DNA of 64,000 nucleotides from Callorhinus ursinus (GCF_003265705.1 NW_020312817.1:30653820-30717819), one strand, 5' to 3'; positions 28,315 to 44,990 are shown, counted from the first letter of the stretch. A program made the numbers and translations. The notes: generated by a model from the sequence alone, not told the origin.

Positions 28315-28615
28315 TCCTAAAAGGGGAATCACTAGGTCAAGGGTAAGCTGACAAAAAATACTGACAAATCCAGAAAATTTGTTATGACTTTACATTTCTT
28401 TCTACCAGTACTATAAGACATTTTTCTTTTATTCATACCTCTCTCAGTGCTGGTTATAATCATTATTTTTAATTTGGTCAGTTTTATAGAAGAAAAATGC
28501 TATCTTATGATTGTATTGACTTGTAATTATTTAATCAGTGGAGGTTGAAAATATTTCATATGTTGACATTTCTTCTTTGATAAAACATGTTTCTTATGCT
28601 CTCATGATTTTCTAT
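28315..28615 (-). mobile_element. old L1, antisense
   Basis: It reads ggggaatcactaggtcaagg, then ttaatcagtggaggttgaaa, following antisense L1 3' UTR. An LTR follows at once. Confidence 0.6.
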
Positions 28616-28618
28616 AGA

Positions 28619-29152
28619 TGCAGAAGAGAGTTAACATAGCAGGCCTGAGACGACTTAGTAAAGGCCTAAAATTCAGATTAGCCCTCAGCTAGCATCCTGG
28701 TGAACTGGGTTTCAGGAGGGTTCCCACCATTTCCTGGTCAAAGTGGCTCACTACGCCTAAATTGTTTGTACAAACGGTATGGTTTATGCTGAACACCTGC
28801 TTGCCTTTGAAAGTCTGGACTTTTGGAACATGTCAGGCAGACCATGCCTAGTCAACCAGAGCCCAATAAAAACCTTGGGCACCGAGCCCCTGACAAGGTT
28901 CCATGGTAGACATTTCATATGTTGTCAAGACTCATTTCTGGGGAGTCAAGCAGGTCCTGTGTGACTTCATGGCGTGGGCTCTTGGAAACCTGCGCCTGGT
29001 TTGCTCCAGACTTCACACCAAGTGCCTTTTCCCTCTGCAAATTTTGCTTTGTATCCAGTTGCTGTAATAAATCATAGCCGTAAGCATGACTATATGCTAA
29101 GTCCTTCTAGTGCATCATCAAACCTCGGGGTGGTCTTAGGACCGCCAACACA
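28619..29152 (+). mobile_element. solitary endogenous-retrovirus LTR, family not assigned
   Basis: It begins tgcagaagagagttaacata and ends ccgccaacaca. It carries caataaaaaccttgggcacc (28863 on) and a later gctgtaataaatcatagccg (29062 on), as expected of a class I LTR. No internal region is present and the boundaries are uncertain. Confidence 0.6.
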
Positions 29153-29987
29153 CTAAGTTTTAAAAACATTAAAATGTAAACATGCACATTTCAATAAATA
29201 AAATAAATTAATAAATATATTTTACAAGTACCTCCCCTCTTAGTTTGTCTCTCAATTTTGATTATGGTGACTGATGAGTATAAGCTTTAAAATATTGTAT
29301 GTACTCAGGAGAATTCTATAATTATTTTTGGTGCTATGTTTTCTCTCTAAAAAGCAATAGTATTTACTGTATAAATAACTTCTTTCACATTCTGCAATAC
29401 AGTATATTTGTTAACAGAGCTCTTATACTACCCTAAAATTGAAGTTATTTTAGTATCTTGCTTCTTACTACCCAAGCAACTTCTATGCATTAGAAAGCTC
29501 TTATGAGTAAAAATTTTCTCTCACAATAGGGGAAATATCTGTCAGTTAAGCTCTGAAAAAGCTCCCAAGCAACCTATCCCTAGAGACCAAAAGGCGAGCT
29601 ATGAAATTCAAGGTATACTTAAAATCCCCCCAAAAGCAGAAAGAACTGAAGAAAGCAAAGATCTATCTTTTGCTACCCAAATACCTACTGACATTTCTTT
29701 TATTGGTTACTCTAGCTTTCCCTTCTTGAGGAAATGTTACATCACAAAGGGTCAACTAGTATCAGAGACTGGAAGCTTTCAGGTACCCCCAAAATAGGTC
29801 ACTTCTCTTTCCACAAGTCTATTAGTGATACAAAGCAATATCCTTAGAGTTAGTTATCCATTACATAACTAAATCACCCTGAAGGGATGGCACAAGTGCC
29901 TTGACACTAAACGCTATTTCCTTTTTTTTTTTAGCTCCAAACCTTAAAAAGTGTAAAATTACCAAGAAAATGATACTAGAATTTTTA
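29153..29987 (-). other. HEATR5B intron, part
   Basis: Nothing recognised. It is AT-rich sequence between the LTR and a SINE. Confidence 0.55.
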
Positions 29988-30190
29988 TTTTATTTATTTT
30001 TTAAATATTTTATTTTTTTTTTGACAGAGAGAGACACAGTGAGAGAGGGAACACAAGCAGGGGGAGTGGGAGAGAGAGAAGCAGGCTTCCTGCTGAGCAG
30101 GGAGCCCGATGCGGGGCTCGATCCCAGGACCCTGGGATCCTGATCTGAGCTGAAGGCAGACGCTTAACGACTGAGCCACCCAGGTGCCCC
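29988..30190 (-). mobile_element. Can-SINE, antisense
   Basis: An antisense copy with target copies gatactagaattttta (29972-29987) and gatactggaattttta (30191-30206). It lies about 160 bp downstream of the exon 11 donor. Confidence 0.92.
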
Positions 30191-30335
30191 GATACTGGAA
30201 TTTTTAAAATGATGATGGTTTTATATTTAACTTAAAAGAATAAGAAGACTGACCATACTTGAAAGCAAAAATGTTCTTTAAAGAGTAATATTCATTTGAA
30301 ATGTTGAAGTATTTAAACAAAAAGAATATTGACTA

Positions 30336-30563
<228 letters not shown>

Positions 30564-31034
30564 TTAACACCTTACTCGTGAAGAGGCTCTTCATTTAACA
30601 ACATCAGCTGTTAAATATATAGTCAAATAAAGGACTTTTGGAAAAATAATACCAATAAAGTATATAAAGAATATTTTAGTGGCCAAAATAACTGTCTCAA
30701 GACCTGGTCGCTAAAGATGATATGATATACTTCCATGAAAATCCAGAAGAATCTCTTGCATATCTTATTTGACCCATGGTCCTACTGAATGTTGTCATCT
30801 AAATTTTTTAAGTGCATGGAGATTACATGTAGTCAATGAAAAGTTAGGAGGCAGAGCACACAGCAAAAATTGAAGGAAAAGAAGGGTATTTATTAAAATA
30901 AAATAAAATCAAGCAAACATAAACACCTGGAAAGAATTCTAAAATGGGCCCTTTTGGGATAGAACTGTTTTTAATCTCAAAAGTTCCTGAAAAAAATCAA
31001 TGTAGTACACTTTAATACATGAAGGAAAGTAAAG

Positions 31035-31290
31035 ACACAGCACAACATAATGATTAAGAGCTCAGGCTCTGGTTGCTAGACTGGATTTGAGTCTTGCTTG
31101 TTACTGACTCCTGTGTGACCTTAGACAAGTTATGTGACCTTAGACAAGACAACCTCTCTGTACCTTATTTGCTCATATGCAAAATGTGGAATACAGTGAA
31201 AATAAAATAAGTTAATACAAGTATTTTCCTTAGAACAGTGATAGAGACATGGTACTTGCTCATTATATATTAGCTATTACCATTATTACT
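31035..31290 (+). repeat. MIR relic
   Basis: It reads gattaagagctcaggctctg, then tgtgtgaccttagacaagtt and tgctcatatgcaaaatgtgg. A short direct repeat of ttagacaa has formed inside it. Confidence 0.78.
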
Positions 31291-31558
31291 ATATTATTAT
31301 AATATCATTATTACTATATTACTATAAATCTGACTCATCAAGAAAATATTAAATTATGTTCCATGTGCTTGCTTTTTAAGTAAGGAGATAAGTAATATAT
31401 TTAGAAAAAAAATCTCATCCAGAAATAGTGGACGGGGGGAATAATTATATGGAATACACCACCTCTTCACAATGCTAGATAGTGTATTTTTATACTACCA
31501 ACATAGCATTTGTAATTCAAGATATATTTGCATAAAATTTATACCAAGTATAAAATAA

Positions 31559-31587
31559 ATATATATATGTGTGTGTGTGTGTGTATA
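31559..31587. repeat. (TA)n-(TG)n microsatellite
   Basis: A short compound repeat just left of the SINE at 31.6 kb. Confidence 0.88.
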
Positions 31588-31611
31588 ATTGAGGGGAGAA
31601 AACCTGACTTT

Positions 31612-31811
31612 ATTTACTTATTTTTTTAAAGATTTTATTTATTTGACAGAGAGAGAGACAGCGAGAGATGGAACACAAGCAGGGGGAGTGGGAGAGGGAG
31701 AAGCAGGCTCCCCGCCGAGCAGGGAGCCCGATGTGGGGCTCGATCCCAGGACCCTGGGATCATGACCTGAGCCGAAGGCAGACGCTTAACGACTGAGCCA
31801 CCCAGGCGCCC
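31612..31811 (-). mobile_element. Can-SINE, antisense
   Basis: A low-divergence antisense copy with a cctgacttt target duplication (31603-31611 and 31812-31820). It lies just after a TG microsatellite. Confidence 0.91.
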
Positions 31812-32084
31812 CCTGACTTTTTTTTTCAATAAAATGTTTTATTCACTTCATTCCTTAAAATGAAGACATTTTGGAACTTTCAAATATCCTATAACTAGAA
31901 ATGGTCATATGAGATGGGAAGAACAAGTCAGTTGCTCAGAGTTTTTGACTTTTTATGTGTACAATGAGGACGATATCTGCTCTATCTTATATAATTGTGG
32001 TAAGAATCAAATGACCAAATATATATAAAGCAGAACACCAAACAAATTTAATTTAGTTGCAACTAAATAGAATTGTAGCTAAGA

Positions 32085-32212
32085 GCAGTGCCTGACTGGC
32101 TCAGTAGGTGGAACATGCAACTCTTGATCCTGGGGTCATGAGTTCAAGCCCCATGTTGGGCATAGAGTTTACTTAAAAAATTTTTTTTTAATCTAAAAAA
32201 AAAAACAAAAAA
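32085..32212 (+). mobile_element. short tRNA-derived SINE
   Basis: A SINE without the CT-rich body. The target duplication is agaattgtagctaaga / agaattgtagatgaga. Confidence 0.85.
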
Positions 32213-32544
32213 AAGAATTGTAGATGAGAAAATACACTCAACAAATATTGACTGGCAGAGACAAAGAGAAAAAAAGCTTTTTATTTACCAAGTCTTTTCA
32301 AAAACTCCATTTTAATGATTCTGAGGCATATTTTTTTCCATTTTAACATCTCTAATATTAGAGATGTAAGAGTTACCATTGATGGTGTCTTACAGTCACT
32401 ATAAACCAGGTAAAAGTAAAGACATATTTGTTTGACAACTTTCCCCTGACACCTTTTGGTAAAAGCCACAAAATAAAGAATAAAACATTAAATTTGATAA
32501 AAATATGTGGCTTCCTCATGGTCCCTTCTAGCCCCTTGGAGATA

Positions 32545-33015
32545 ATCACAGTCTATGGTGACATCCATCATTATAGTTTCAGTTAGCCTGTTCTTGAACC
32601 TTATACAGATGGAACCATGTAGTGTGCTCTCTTCTGTGTCTGGCGATTTGTCTGTGCGATTCACCAGTGTGATTACATTTCACAGTTCATTTTCATTGCT
32701 GTGTAGTATTCTGTTGAATAATTGTATCACTCTTTATCCACTGCTGACTGGTAGACAGGTCATTTCTGTGTTTTGGCTATTATGAATAACCCAGCAGTGA
32801 ACATTCCTGTACATGTATTTTGGCATATATGCACATGTATTTCTGTCAGGTGTTTACTTAAGAGTGAAGTTTCTGGGTCACAGCATATGCATATATTCAA
32901 CTACTTTAGGTTATGTCAAATTATTTTCCAAAGAAGCTTCTTTGTTTTTCTTAGAATCCACAAACCTCAGGAACAATGTGTTCCTTGCTCCCACAGTAGA
33001 CCTCCACCTTCCTAT
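32545..33015 (-). mobile_element. old L1, antisense
   Basis: Reads such as cattgctgtgtagtattctg, ggctattatgaataacccag and gaagtttctgggtcacagca follow antisense L1 3' sequence with many changes. A Can-SINE sits at its right end. Confidence 0.72.
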
Positions 33016-33031
33016 AAAAATGCCTGTTATT

Positions 33032-33223
33032 GGGCCCCTGGGTGGCTCAGTCATTAAGCGTCTGCCTTCTGCTCAGGTCATGATCCCAGAGTCCTGGGAT
33101 CGAGCCCCACATAGGGTTCCCTGCTCAGCAGGAAGCCTGCTTCTCCCTCTCCCACTCCCCCTGCTTGTGTTCCTGCTCTCACTGTCTTTCTCTCTGTCAA
33201 ATAAATAAATAAAATCTTTTTAA
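33032..33223 (+). mobile_element. Can-SINE
   Basis: A sense copy with perfect target copies aaaaatgcctgttatt (33016-33031 and about 33224-33239). It lies within an L1-derived stretch. Confidence 0.92.
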
Positions 33224-33467
33224 AAAAATGCCTGTTATTTTACACTGTATGTCACCTTGCTATCCCTTGTTGTGCCCACCATATACATATTCCAGACAAT
33301 TAGACCCCCCAGCTCTGACAGTGATGACCTGGGCATTCAGCTCAAGTCTTTCTCTCACTGACATTTCCTACAATTATCCCAGATGACCTAAGTGCCTATG
33401 TGTGGAATACTTCTGTCAGGACAGAAGAACGCATAACTGTGGTCACATGGTATAAAAAGCAATTGCT

Positions 33468-33656
33468 GGGGCACCTAGAGTGCTTGGTCAGTTAAGTGTC
33501 TTGACTCTTGATTTCAGCTCAGCTCATGATCTCAGGGTTAATGGGCATGGAGCCTGCTTAAGATTCTCTCTCTACCTCTCCCTTGCCCTACTCATGCTTG
33601 TGCATGCACATGCATGCACACGCACACATCTCTTTCTCTCTCAAAAAAAAAAAAAA
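33468..33656 (+). mobile_element. Can-SINE, internally deleted
   Basis: A sense copy lacking part of the middle (the segment after ctcagggtt), with an A-run tail. It is flanked by aaaaagcaattgct and aaaaagcagttgct. Confidence 0.88.
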
Positions 33657-34739
33657 AAAAAGCAGTTGCTTGCCAAGAGGGAAATAACAATAATTCAGAG
33701 TGGTGGTTTTCCTTTCAAAGACACATTTTGAATAGTTCTAACATCATACAAATTTTAATACTTCTATACCATTTAAAGATTACTATGGTGAAACTCAACT
33801 CTCAATATATTTGCTGAAAAAAAAATCACATTTCATTTGTGTTAGGTATTACACGTGGTATCACATAACATTGCCATTTCTGATGGAAATGATTGAGCAG
33901 AAATGAAAACAAAATTTATAAGAATCTGAACTGATTTCTAATTTGGATGAACCCATGTGTGGACTATTTTTCAGTGTCAAAAGAACTGGTAACAGAGACC
34001 ACACGGGGGCTTTCAGCAATGTGGAAACCAGATGACCCCTTGAATGGCCCATTTTCTCATCTCTATCCTGCCATATCATCTCCTACCAACCAGCTACCTG
34101 TAATCTCACTACTTAGCCTTTTGGAGACGGTTCAGGAAAGGTCTCCAACATGCCTTGTAATAAAACCCTTGGTGTTTTGCTAAGGAAATCAGTTTTGAGG
34201 CATTATCTCGTGTTAATACACAGAAAGCTCATTGCGTAGCCTATGGTTTATTGATAACCTCCACTGAGATAAGGAAATTCACATTATTACTTTACCAGAT
34301 CCTCTTAAATGTGTTCCATCTCATAAGGTCAACGTCCATACTATACTTAAAGGAGAAAAAAAAAAAATGCAGCGAGGAACAAGACAAGCTAAAGAGTGTG
34401 TGTCTGTGTTTTCATTATGTTTGTCACAGTTACCTAAGCTGTATCATGTAACAGCTTGCTCATTCATGTAGAGCCACCTTGCTCAAGAGATGTCATCAAT
34501 GCCTTCAGAGGTTAGACATAAGACCATGGTTTTTGGCAGGATGCTACATATCTTTCTGCAGAATGCAATCAGGTGTAAACTATTCATCAGCTATTGTCTT
34601 TGTGAATGTTTCCTGTACACAATTCATGTGCATCTGGTTTCTGCCCTGCAGCACACTCAGATTCTTTGGTCTAGGATTGGTTCAGTTCCCCCTGGTCTAT
34701 GGTGAAACAAGAGAAAATCTTGTTGCATAAGTTAAATAT
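33657..34739 (-). other. HEATR5B intron, part
   Basis: Two blocks (about 33930-34180 and 34450-34740) have a transposon-like composition but could not be assigned. No gene is seen. Confidence 0.45.
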
Positions 34740-36167
34740 ACCACATCAGATCTAACATCTAATATGTTGGCCTTTCCGTTCCTTCATCTCATCCTCAATA
34801 ACCTTCTCCTCCTTTTATGTTAGCAACATCCTCCCATGGTCACATCTATCTTTCTTTCTCCCTATATATCGGCCTCCTGCTGTCTTTTCCTTCCTCCTTT
34901 ATCCAAATGAGACCTCATAATGCATTACTATTTTAGCACTATCTTGTTAACATCTTTATTTCCTTCATCCTGCTATCATTTAAGTGAATCTGCTTGGCCA
35001 AAGTCCAACTATGAATATATCAAAGTATCTGGCTGCTCAATGGTTGGTTATAGGTGCTGAAGAAAAATCTTACAAGGTGAACTGCTACCATCATGAATCA
35101 CACAACGGAGCCAAAAAAGGGTCACTACCCTCTGCTGAGCCCTCAATACCACCACAGAATCTTCTGTTTCTCCAGTTAGTCCAATCTCCCACACTCCACT
35201 CTTCTCAAACTTCTTGCCCTCTTCTTTGCTCCCTCACTCATAAAACTTATCTTCCCTTTTACTTGATCAAGAAAGTACGTCATTAGATCATACCTCCCCC
35301 AACTTCCAGCCACCAAACACAAAAACCTCCACCTCTACCTACACTCATCCTCTCCTCTTTTCTTCATGTTGCACTGGGAGAGACATTCTCTTACTTGTGC
35401 CCTGGAAACTCCATCCCATCAGAAACCCTGGATGATTACCCACTCTCTGCCCCACAATTTAAACTCTCCCACCCTACTGGTTCCATCTCCTCAGCATTTC
35501 AGCCCTCACTTCTCACTACTGTAGGAGAAAAAGTCTTGCCTGACTCCATCACTCCTTTGACCTCCTAGAGGCCCTCAGTCCTCTCCTATCAGGTCAACTT
35601 CAGAATGAAGTTTCTATTCATAGCCCAATGTATTTGGGCTTCCATTGTAACCACTCTGCTAGATGAACTCTTGCTAAAGACATCATGTGACAAAAGTCAA
35701 AGGGCACATTATGGCTCTCATCTTGATCTCTCAACAAATATGTGATACAGCTGACCACTCCACTACTCCACTTGGCTTCTGTGAACACTACAAACTCTAT
35801 TTTTCCTTTAATCTTTCAGATTGCTTCATAGTTTTCCTGATTCTTTTTCTTTTCCTTTTATAGGCTGGGTTCCTCATTCAGCATTCTCTCCCTGCTGATC
35901 TTAACTACTCCTGTCTTTATTTCCCATCTAAATTCTTACGCCTCTCAAATTTGTTTCCAACCAAATTTCTCTTTTCTGAGCTCTAGCCATGAAACTAACC
36001 AATTACCTAAAACTGAATTAATTATATCCACTCTTCCCAACTTCCTCCTATTCCAATGTTACCAATCTTAGGAAATTATATTACTATGTTCAAGGCAGAA
36101 CGTGGATTACATCTTTCCCTCTTTTCCTTATGGCCAATTAATCAACAGATTCTACTGATTCTACCTC

Positions 36168-36357
36168 TTTTTTTTTTAAGATTTTATTTATTTGAGAGAG
36201 AAAGAAAGCGAGAGACAGAGCACAAGTGGAGGGGGAGGGGCAGAGGGAGAGGGAGAAGCAGACACCCTGCTAAGCAAGGAACTTGATCCTGGAACTGTGG
36301 GATCATGACCTGAGCTGAAGACCGACAGTTAACTGACTGAGCCACCCAGGTGTCCCC
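36168..36357 (-). mobile_element. Can-SINE, antisense
   Basis: An antisense copy inside an L2. The target copies are actgattctacctc (36154-36167) and actgattcttcctc (36358-36371). Confidence 0.91.
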
Positions 36358-36835
36358 ACTGATTCTTCCTCCTAAATATCACTCAATTCTATTTATTTTT
36401 CCCTATTCAAATTGCTGCCAATATAGAGCAAGTCATTATCATCTCCCTCCCAGAGCACCAGAATTCTCAAAGTCCAAAGTTTAATACATCTAGAAAGTCT
36501 GCATGATCTCTCACCTGGCTAAGTGTCCAGCCTCATTCCATGCCCAGGCCCCACCCACCCCTTCTCTCTTAGCCTTAACCACACCAACTAAACAGTTTCT
36601 CAAATGTGTCACATTCCTTCCCATTTGGGGGCCTTTCATATATGTTTCCATCTCCCTAAAAATAAATGCTGTCTACTGCAATATTATGCTTTCTCCTGAA
36701 CTAACTCCTATTTGTCCTGCAGATCACACCTTCAGTATCATTTTTTCAGGTAAATCTTTTCTGAATGCCTGGATTCTACCAGGCTCCCCTGTTATGTGTT
36801 TTCCTATAGCCTCTTCTAGCACTTATCTTATTTGT

Positions 36836-37045
36836 TTTTTGTGTTTTTTTTAATTAAAGATTTTTATTTATTTATTTGACAGAGAGAGACACAGTGAGAG
36901 AGGGAACACAAGCAGGGGGAGAGGGAGAGGGAGAAGCAGGCTTCCCGCTGAGCAGGGAGCCCAACGCGGGGCTCGATCCCAGGACCCTGGGATCATGATC
37001 TGAGCCGAAGGCAGACGCTTAATGACCGAGCCACCCAGGCGCCCC
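36836..37045 (-). mobile_element. Can-SINE, antisense, young
   Basis: A low-divergence antisense copy with a perfect 16-base duplication cacttatcttatttgt (36820-36835 and 37046-37061), inserted in the 3' end of an L2. Confidence 0.94.
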
Positions 37046-37353
37046 CACTTATCTTATTTGTAAATAATTATTATTGACCATGTTCCCTTGTAAACTACAG
37101 ATTTCAGTATGGCAGAAGCTTCATCTTGTCTCATCTACAAATGTATTCCCAGGACTTTGCATGCTATGTGACATGTAGCTGACTCTCAATAAGTACTTAC
37201 TAAGTGAACAAATTAATGACTATGATGATAGCAACAGACCTTCAGAAGTTATCAATCAAACTTCAGGACATAAAATTCTGAATGGGAAAGACTAAAAATA
37301 TGATGCATTCTTAGCCAAGAAATAAACAGTTCATCAAAATATTTCTTAAATGG

Positions 37354-37549
37354 GGGTGCCTGGGTGGCTCAGTCTGTTAAGCGGCTGCCTTCGGCTCGGG
37401 TCATGATCCTAGGGTCCTGGGATCTAGCCCCATGTCCGGCTCTGTGCTCAGCAGGGAGCCTGCTTCTTCCTCTCCCTCTGCCTGCCTGTCTGCCTGCTTG
37501 TGATCTCTCTCTCTCTCTGTCAAATAAATAAATAAAATCTTAAAAAAAT
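37354..37549 (+). mobile_element. Can-SINE beside exon 10
   Basis: A sense copy flanked by tatttcttaaatgg (37340-37353 and 37551-37564). It lies about 190 bp beyond the exon 10 donor. Confidence 0.92.
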
Positions 37550-37610
37550 ATATTTCTTAAATGGTGAAAAAGGAAATCAGTAAATAAAATGAACAGTTAT
37601 AAAATGACTA

Positions 37611-38659
<1,049 letters not shown>

Positions 38660-38900
38660 AGATGGAGACAACACAGCATAGTGGTTAAGAATGCATGCAA
38701 AGGAAATTGATCTGGGCTTCATCTCTGGCTCCAACCACTCACAAGCAATACAAAACCATGGAAAAGCTCTTAATCTCTCCCAGCCTCAGAGTTTCATCTG
38801 TCAAATGGAGAGATGCACCTATCTCAGGATGCTGTTAGAATTAAATGAGATAATGTGTATAAAAATCTTGACCCAGTGAAAGCATTTACTAAATGATAGG
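38660..38900 (+). repeat. MIR relic
   Basis: It reads gcatagtggttaagaatgca, tctctggctccaaccactca and attaaatgagataatgtgta. Confidence 0.78.
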
Positions 38901-39002
38901 GGGAAAAGGGAAAACTCTGAAAATGGATGATACATTCAGGATAAATTCACAATAATTTTCTGCCTTCTGTGTTTCATTCAACCTTTAGTAAAATTATGTC
39001 AG

Positions 39003-39140
39003 TGGAATTGTGTGGTTCGAATATGGGCCTCAGGATCATAACTCTGCCACTCAGTTAAGTAACTTTTGGCAAGTTACTAATCTTCTCTGAGCTTGGTTCC
39101 TCATAGAAAAATTACATAATATTATCTCCCTTATGGGAGT
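39003..39140 (+). repeat. MIR relic, truncated
   Basis: It reads actctgccactcagttaagt then gcaagttactaatcttctct. Confidence 0.72.
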
Positions 39141-39300
39141 GGGTTTTCAAACTATGTTCCTGATCTTTAGAATTCAAAAAAACAGTAAAGCATAAGTCCA
39201 TGAAGACAAGTGGATGGTACTCCAGGACAAAGGAACTCCACTTTTCATCTTTGTCTTCATGGAGCTCCAGGGAAAATTTAATTTAGAAAGGTTTCCTCTG

Positions 39301-39475
39301 GGGGTGCCTGGTGGCTTAGTTGGTTAGGTCTCCAACTCTTGATTTCGGCTCAGGTCATTATCTCAGGATTGTGAGATTGAGCCCTGCGTTGAGCGTGGAG
39401 CCTGCTTAAGATTTTCTCTCTCCCTCTGCCCCTCCCAGCTCATACTCTCTTGCTCTCTCAAAAAAAAAAAAAAAG
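39301..39475 (+). mobile_element. Can-SINE, older subfamily
   Basis: A sense copy with target copies gaaaggtttcctctg (39286-39300) and gaaaggctttctctg (39476-39490). Confidence 0.91.
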
Positions 39476-39569
39476 GAAAGGCTTTCTCTGCTCAAAACTT
39501 CAAATAACAGTCAGTCATAGGTATGTTGTAGGGATTAAATAAAATAGCATATATAAAAAGCAGAGTTGA

Positions 39570-39766
39570 TGGGGTGTCTGGGTGGCTCAGTCAGATAGGC
39601 ATCTGCCTTCAGCTCGGGTCATGATCCCGGGGTCCTGGGATCGAGCCCCACATCGGGCTCCCTGCTCAGTGGGGAGCCTGCTTCTCCCTCTGCCTCTGCC
39701 TGCCACTCTCCCTGCTTGTGCTCTCTCTCTCTCTGTCAAATAAATAAATAAAATCTTAAAAAAAAA
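39570..39766 (+). mobile_element. Can-SINE, first of a tandem pair
   Basis: A sense copy between aaaaagcagagttga (39555-39569) and aaaaggctgagttga (39768-39782). Confidence 0.9.
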
Positions 39767-39782
39767 AAAAAGGCTGAGTTGA

Positions 39783-39966
39783 GGGGCGTCTGGGTGGCTC
39801 AGTCTGTCCAGCACCTGTCTTTGGCTCCGGTCATGATCAAGCCCCAAGTTGAGTCGGGCTCCTTGCTCAGCAGGGAGTCTGCTTCTCCCTCTGCCTCCCC
39901 CTCCCCCTGCTTGTGTTCTCTCTGTCTCTCTCACTCAAATAAATAAATAAAATAAATCTTAAAAAA
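39783..39966 (+). mobile_element. Can-SINE, second of a tandem pair
   Basis: A sense copy with part of the centre missing, starting right after the second target copy. A third copy, aaaaagcagagttg, follows at 39967-39980. Confidence 0.9.
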
Positions 39967-40121
39967 AAAAAGCAGAGTTGTAGGCCTTTGGTAAATAAGA
40001 AGCATTCAGTACATAGTAATCAGTAATTATTACTATTACAAGTTTTCATTAAGCAACATGATAGCGACATTCAGGAAATTGAAAGATAGCAATGTCTAGT
40101 TCCTTTATTTAAGATAATTTA

Positions 40122-40334
<213 letters not shown>

Positions 40335-40411
40335 TTATTTAGTGGTAAGGAATAATTTGAGTATACTGAATTGATTTTTTAACTTAAATGTTAGTAAATA
40401 TTAACACCTTA

Positions 40412-42739
<2,328 letters not shown>

Positions 42740-42758
42740 TAACACCTTTATTTTTAAT

Positions 42759-43537
42759 CAATGGTCTAAAAATACTTTAACCAAAGCAACTGATGTACAA
42801 GTGTTATGTTTAAGTTTCTCTGCAGCATGGCTTTGAGTGTCAAATAAAATTTCGATGATGAATTCATTTTCTTCTATTATAATGTATATCTATCTCATAC
42901 ATTCAAAAGACCATGACTTATGTAATAAGCATTTGATTTAGTGGATGCTTATGGACATCAAATATATTTTTATTGCCTGTAGTGTGGAGTTTTGCTAAAT
43001 AATGAGCCTGAAATAGAACAATGACTGTGACAATGTTCTGTACTCAGATACATTTCTATAGCAATGATATTCACATATCAGCTCTTCAAGTGCATTGAAC
43101 CATTTCGAGCCCCTACTTATGCCTACTAAGCACAAAGTAATCTTACTGGCTAATAGCATTTCCAAAACTAATCCCAGAGCAGCATATTGTAATCAGCACA
43201 GGACTGAGAAAAAATTAAGTCCTTTAAACTACCTACATCCAGTTGTAGAAGAACTTACCTTTTATTTCTGTTGCCGGCAGCTCAAAAGGAGAGCTATACT
43301 ACTGGGCTGAGGACAGAGAGATCTCAACTTGCCAACAGAGGAAAAAAAAAATCCACACCTCAACTTCTACTACCTGTCAATCTGCTATGATCCTAGAGAA
43401 CTCAGCAACCTGACTTGGACAGATATGTACAGAAACCACATCTACTGACAAGAGCTAGCAAAAAATAATAGGGATATAGCAACTTGAGGGAGGAAGACTT
43501 GAACAAACATTCTGGAGAAAATGATTAAATGTAAGAA
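42759..43537 (-). other. HEATR5B intron, part
   Basis: Nothing recognised. A donor-like aaaggtaagt on the minus strand near 43255 has no exon before it that fits HEATR5B. Confidence 0.5.
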
Positions 43538-43651
43538 ATAGAGGTGTCTCGCTGGCTCAGTCAGTAGAGCATCAACACTTGATTTCAGGGCTGTTAGTTC
43601 AAGCTCCACACTGGGTGTAGAGATTACTTTAAAAAACAAATAATAAAAAAT
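43538..43651 (+). mobile_element. short tRNA-derived SINE
   Basis: A short SINE lacking the CT-rich body. Possible target copies are aaatgtaagaa and aaatgtacagaa. Confidence 0.78.
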
Positions 43652-44399
43652 AAATGTACAGAACAAAAAGCACTTTAATAAAACTGTAATAAAAATTTTT
43701 TAGGCCATATAAAGCACAAAGGAGATTCTAGAAGTGTTTTTTTTTTTAAAAACCCAGGACTTATATTAAAGATGCAATGGAAAACTGGAAAAACAATAGC
43801 TATTGCTAAAAACCAAAATCATGATTTTCAGGATCAAATGGAAGATTATCCTATAACATTGAGTGAAAATACCAAAAAATAAAAATAATGAGGAAAAAAG
43901 ACAAGATCTAATATATGAATAATACTAGTTCCAAAAAGAGAAGAAGATAAACTTATATAGAATTTGATGAACTTCACAGGAAAATTCTTACACACCGCCA
44001 AACAAAAATGTAAGCTTACAGACATACATATATATTTCAGGTAAGTTTCCTAGCAAAAGCAATGAAAAGATGGAGAGTAAAGATTGCTGTGATGTCTGTA
44101 ACTATCTATTAATTCAGAAGTTTATCACATAAGCCATTGTCTTTTCCAAGTGTGAAATGCACGCATAGTATAAAGGAAAATGATTTCATCACTAAAGTCT
44201 CATTTCTGGATACTCAAAGCCACACTGCAGAGAAACTTTAAACACAATATTTGTACACCAGTTGCTTTGATTATTGGTTTATATATTGCCTTTAATTTCC
44301 TAAAGAACATAACTGAAAGTTTTTAGAGATAAATGATTAAAATTTGAGATGTTAATATTTACTGAAATTTAACTTTAAAAAAAGACTACCGTTAGCCTC

Positions 44400-44990
44400 T
44401 TATGTGCAACACCAGAACACAGAAAATCCTGAAACATATATGAATGATGAAAGAAAAGAACTGTGTGCCAGGAATAGTATACTCAACTAAAATTCATTCA
44501 AATGTGAAGGCAAAATAAAGCCATGTTTTAGATATGCAAGGATTAAAAAAGCATACCATTCAAGCTAATGATTGTTGGAGGAATTTTTCCTATCCAATGA
44601 AAATGTAAAAAAGAACAAAGACCTCAAGACAGGAGTTGAGGATACAAAGAAGAAAATATTATTGAAAAATAAATCTCTGGTGATTATAGTTAAATAGATG
44701 TAGCCAATAATAGGACTGTAAAGTATAATTTTTGAGTTAGGATTCTTAAAACAGAAGACACATTAGGGCAAACTTAAGAAAATCTACTATACTCTTCTTG
44801 TGCAGATATATGGTAGCACTGAGGGAATGTAACTGATACAAATTTTAGTAAAATGTCCTATCATATTAAAATAATAGTGCAGAGTGGTCACTTGGAGTGT
44901 GACTTTAAGAAATTAAAAGCAAGAGAAGGCTGAGAAGAAGGTGAAGACAAAAGAAAGCAAACTACCACCATGCTCTTTGACATAAAAGAA
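44400..44990 (+). mobile_element. old L1 fragment, sense
   Basis: It contains ttcaaatgtgaaggcaaaat and ttagatatgcaaggattaaa, matching L1 ORF2 3' sequence in sense orientation with heavy decay. Confidence 0.65.

Larger units (their letters stand above)
34740..37215 (+). mobile_element. L2 relic, sense, interrupted
   Basis: Decayed L2 reads through acctaaaactgaattaatta (36007 on) and atctctcacctggctaagtg (36506 on) to a 3' end with caataagtacttactaagtg (37188 on). SINEs interrupt it at 36168-36357 and 36836-37045. The left limit is uncertain. Confidence 0.55.

Noticed and set aside
31635..31829. Open frames in Can-SINEs (here, and near 11.6, 14.0, 33.0, 39.8, 49.2 and 57.3 kb)
   Set aside because: They all read the same SINE consensus, giving the same Leu/Pro/Ser-rich peptide; not genes.
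43240..43270. Splice-donor-like aaaggtaagt on the minus strand
   Set aside because: HEATR5B protein continues directly from exon 8 to exon 9 and no homologous residues precede this site.
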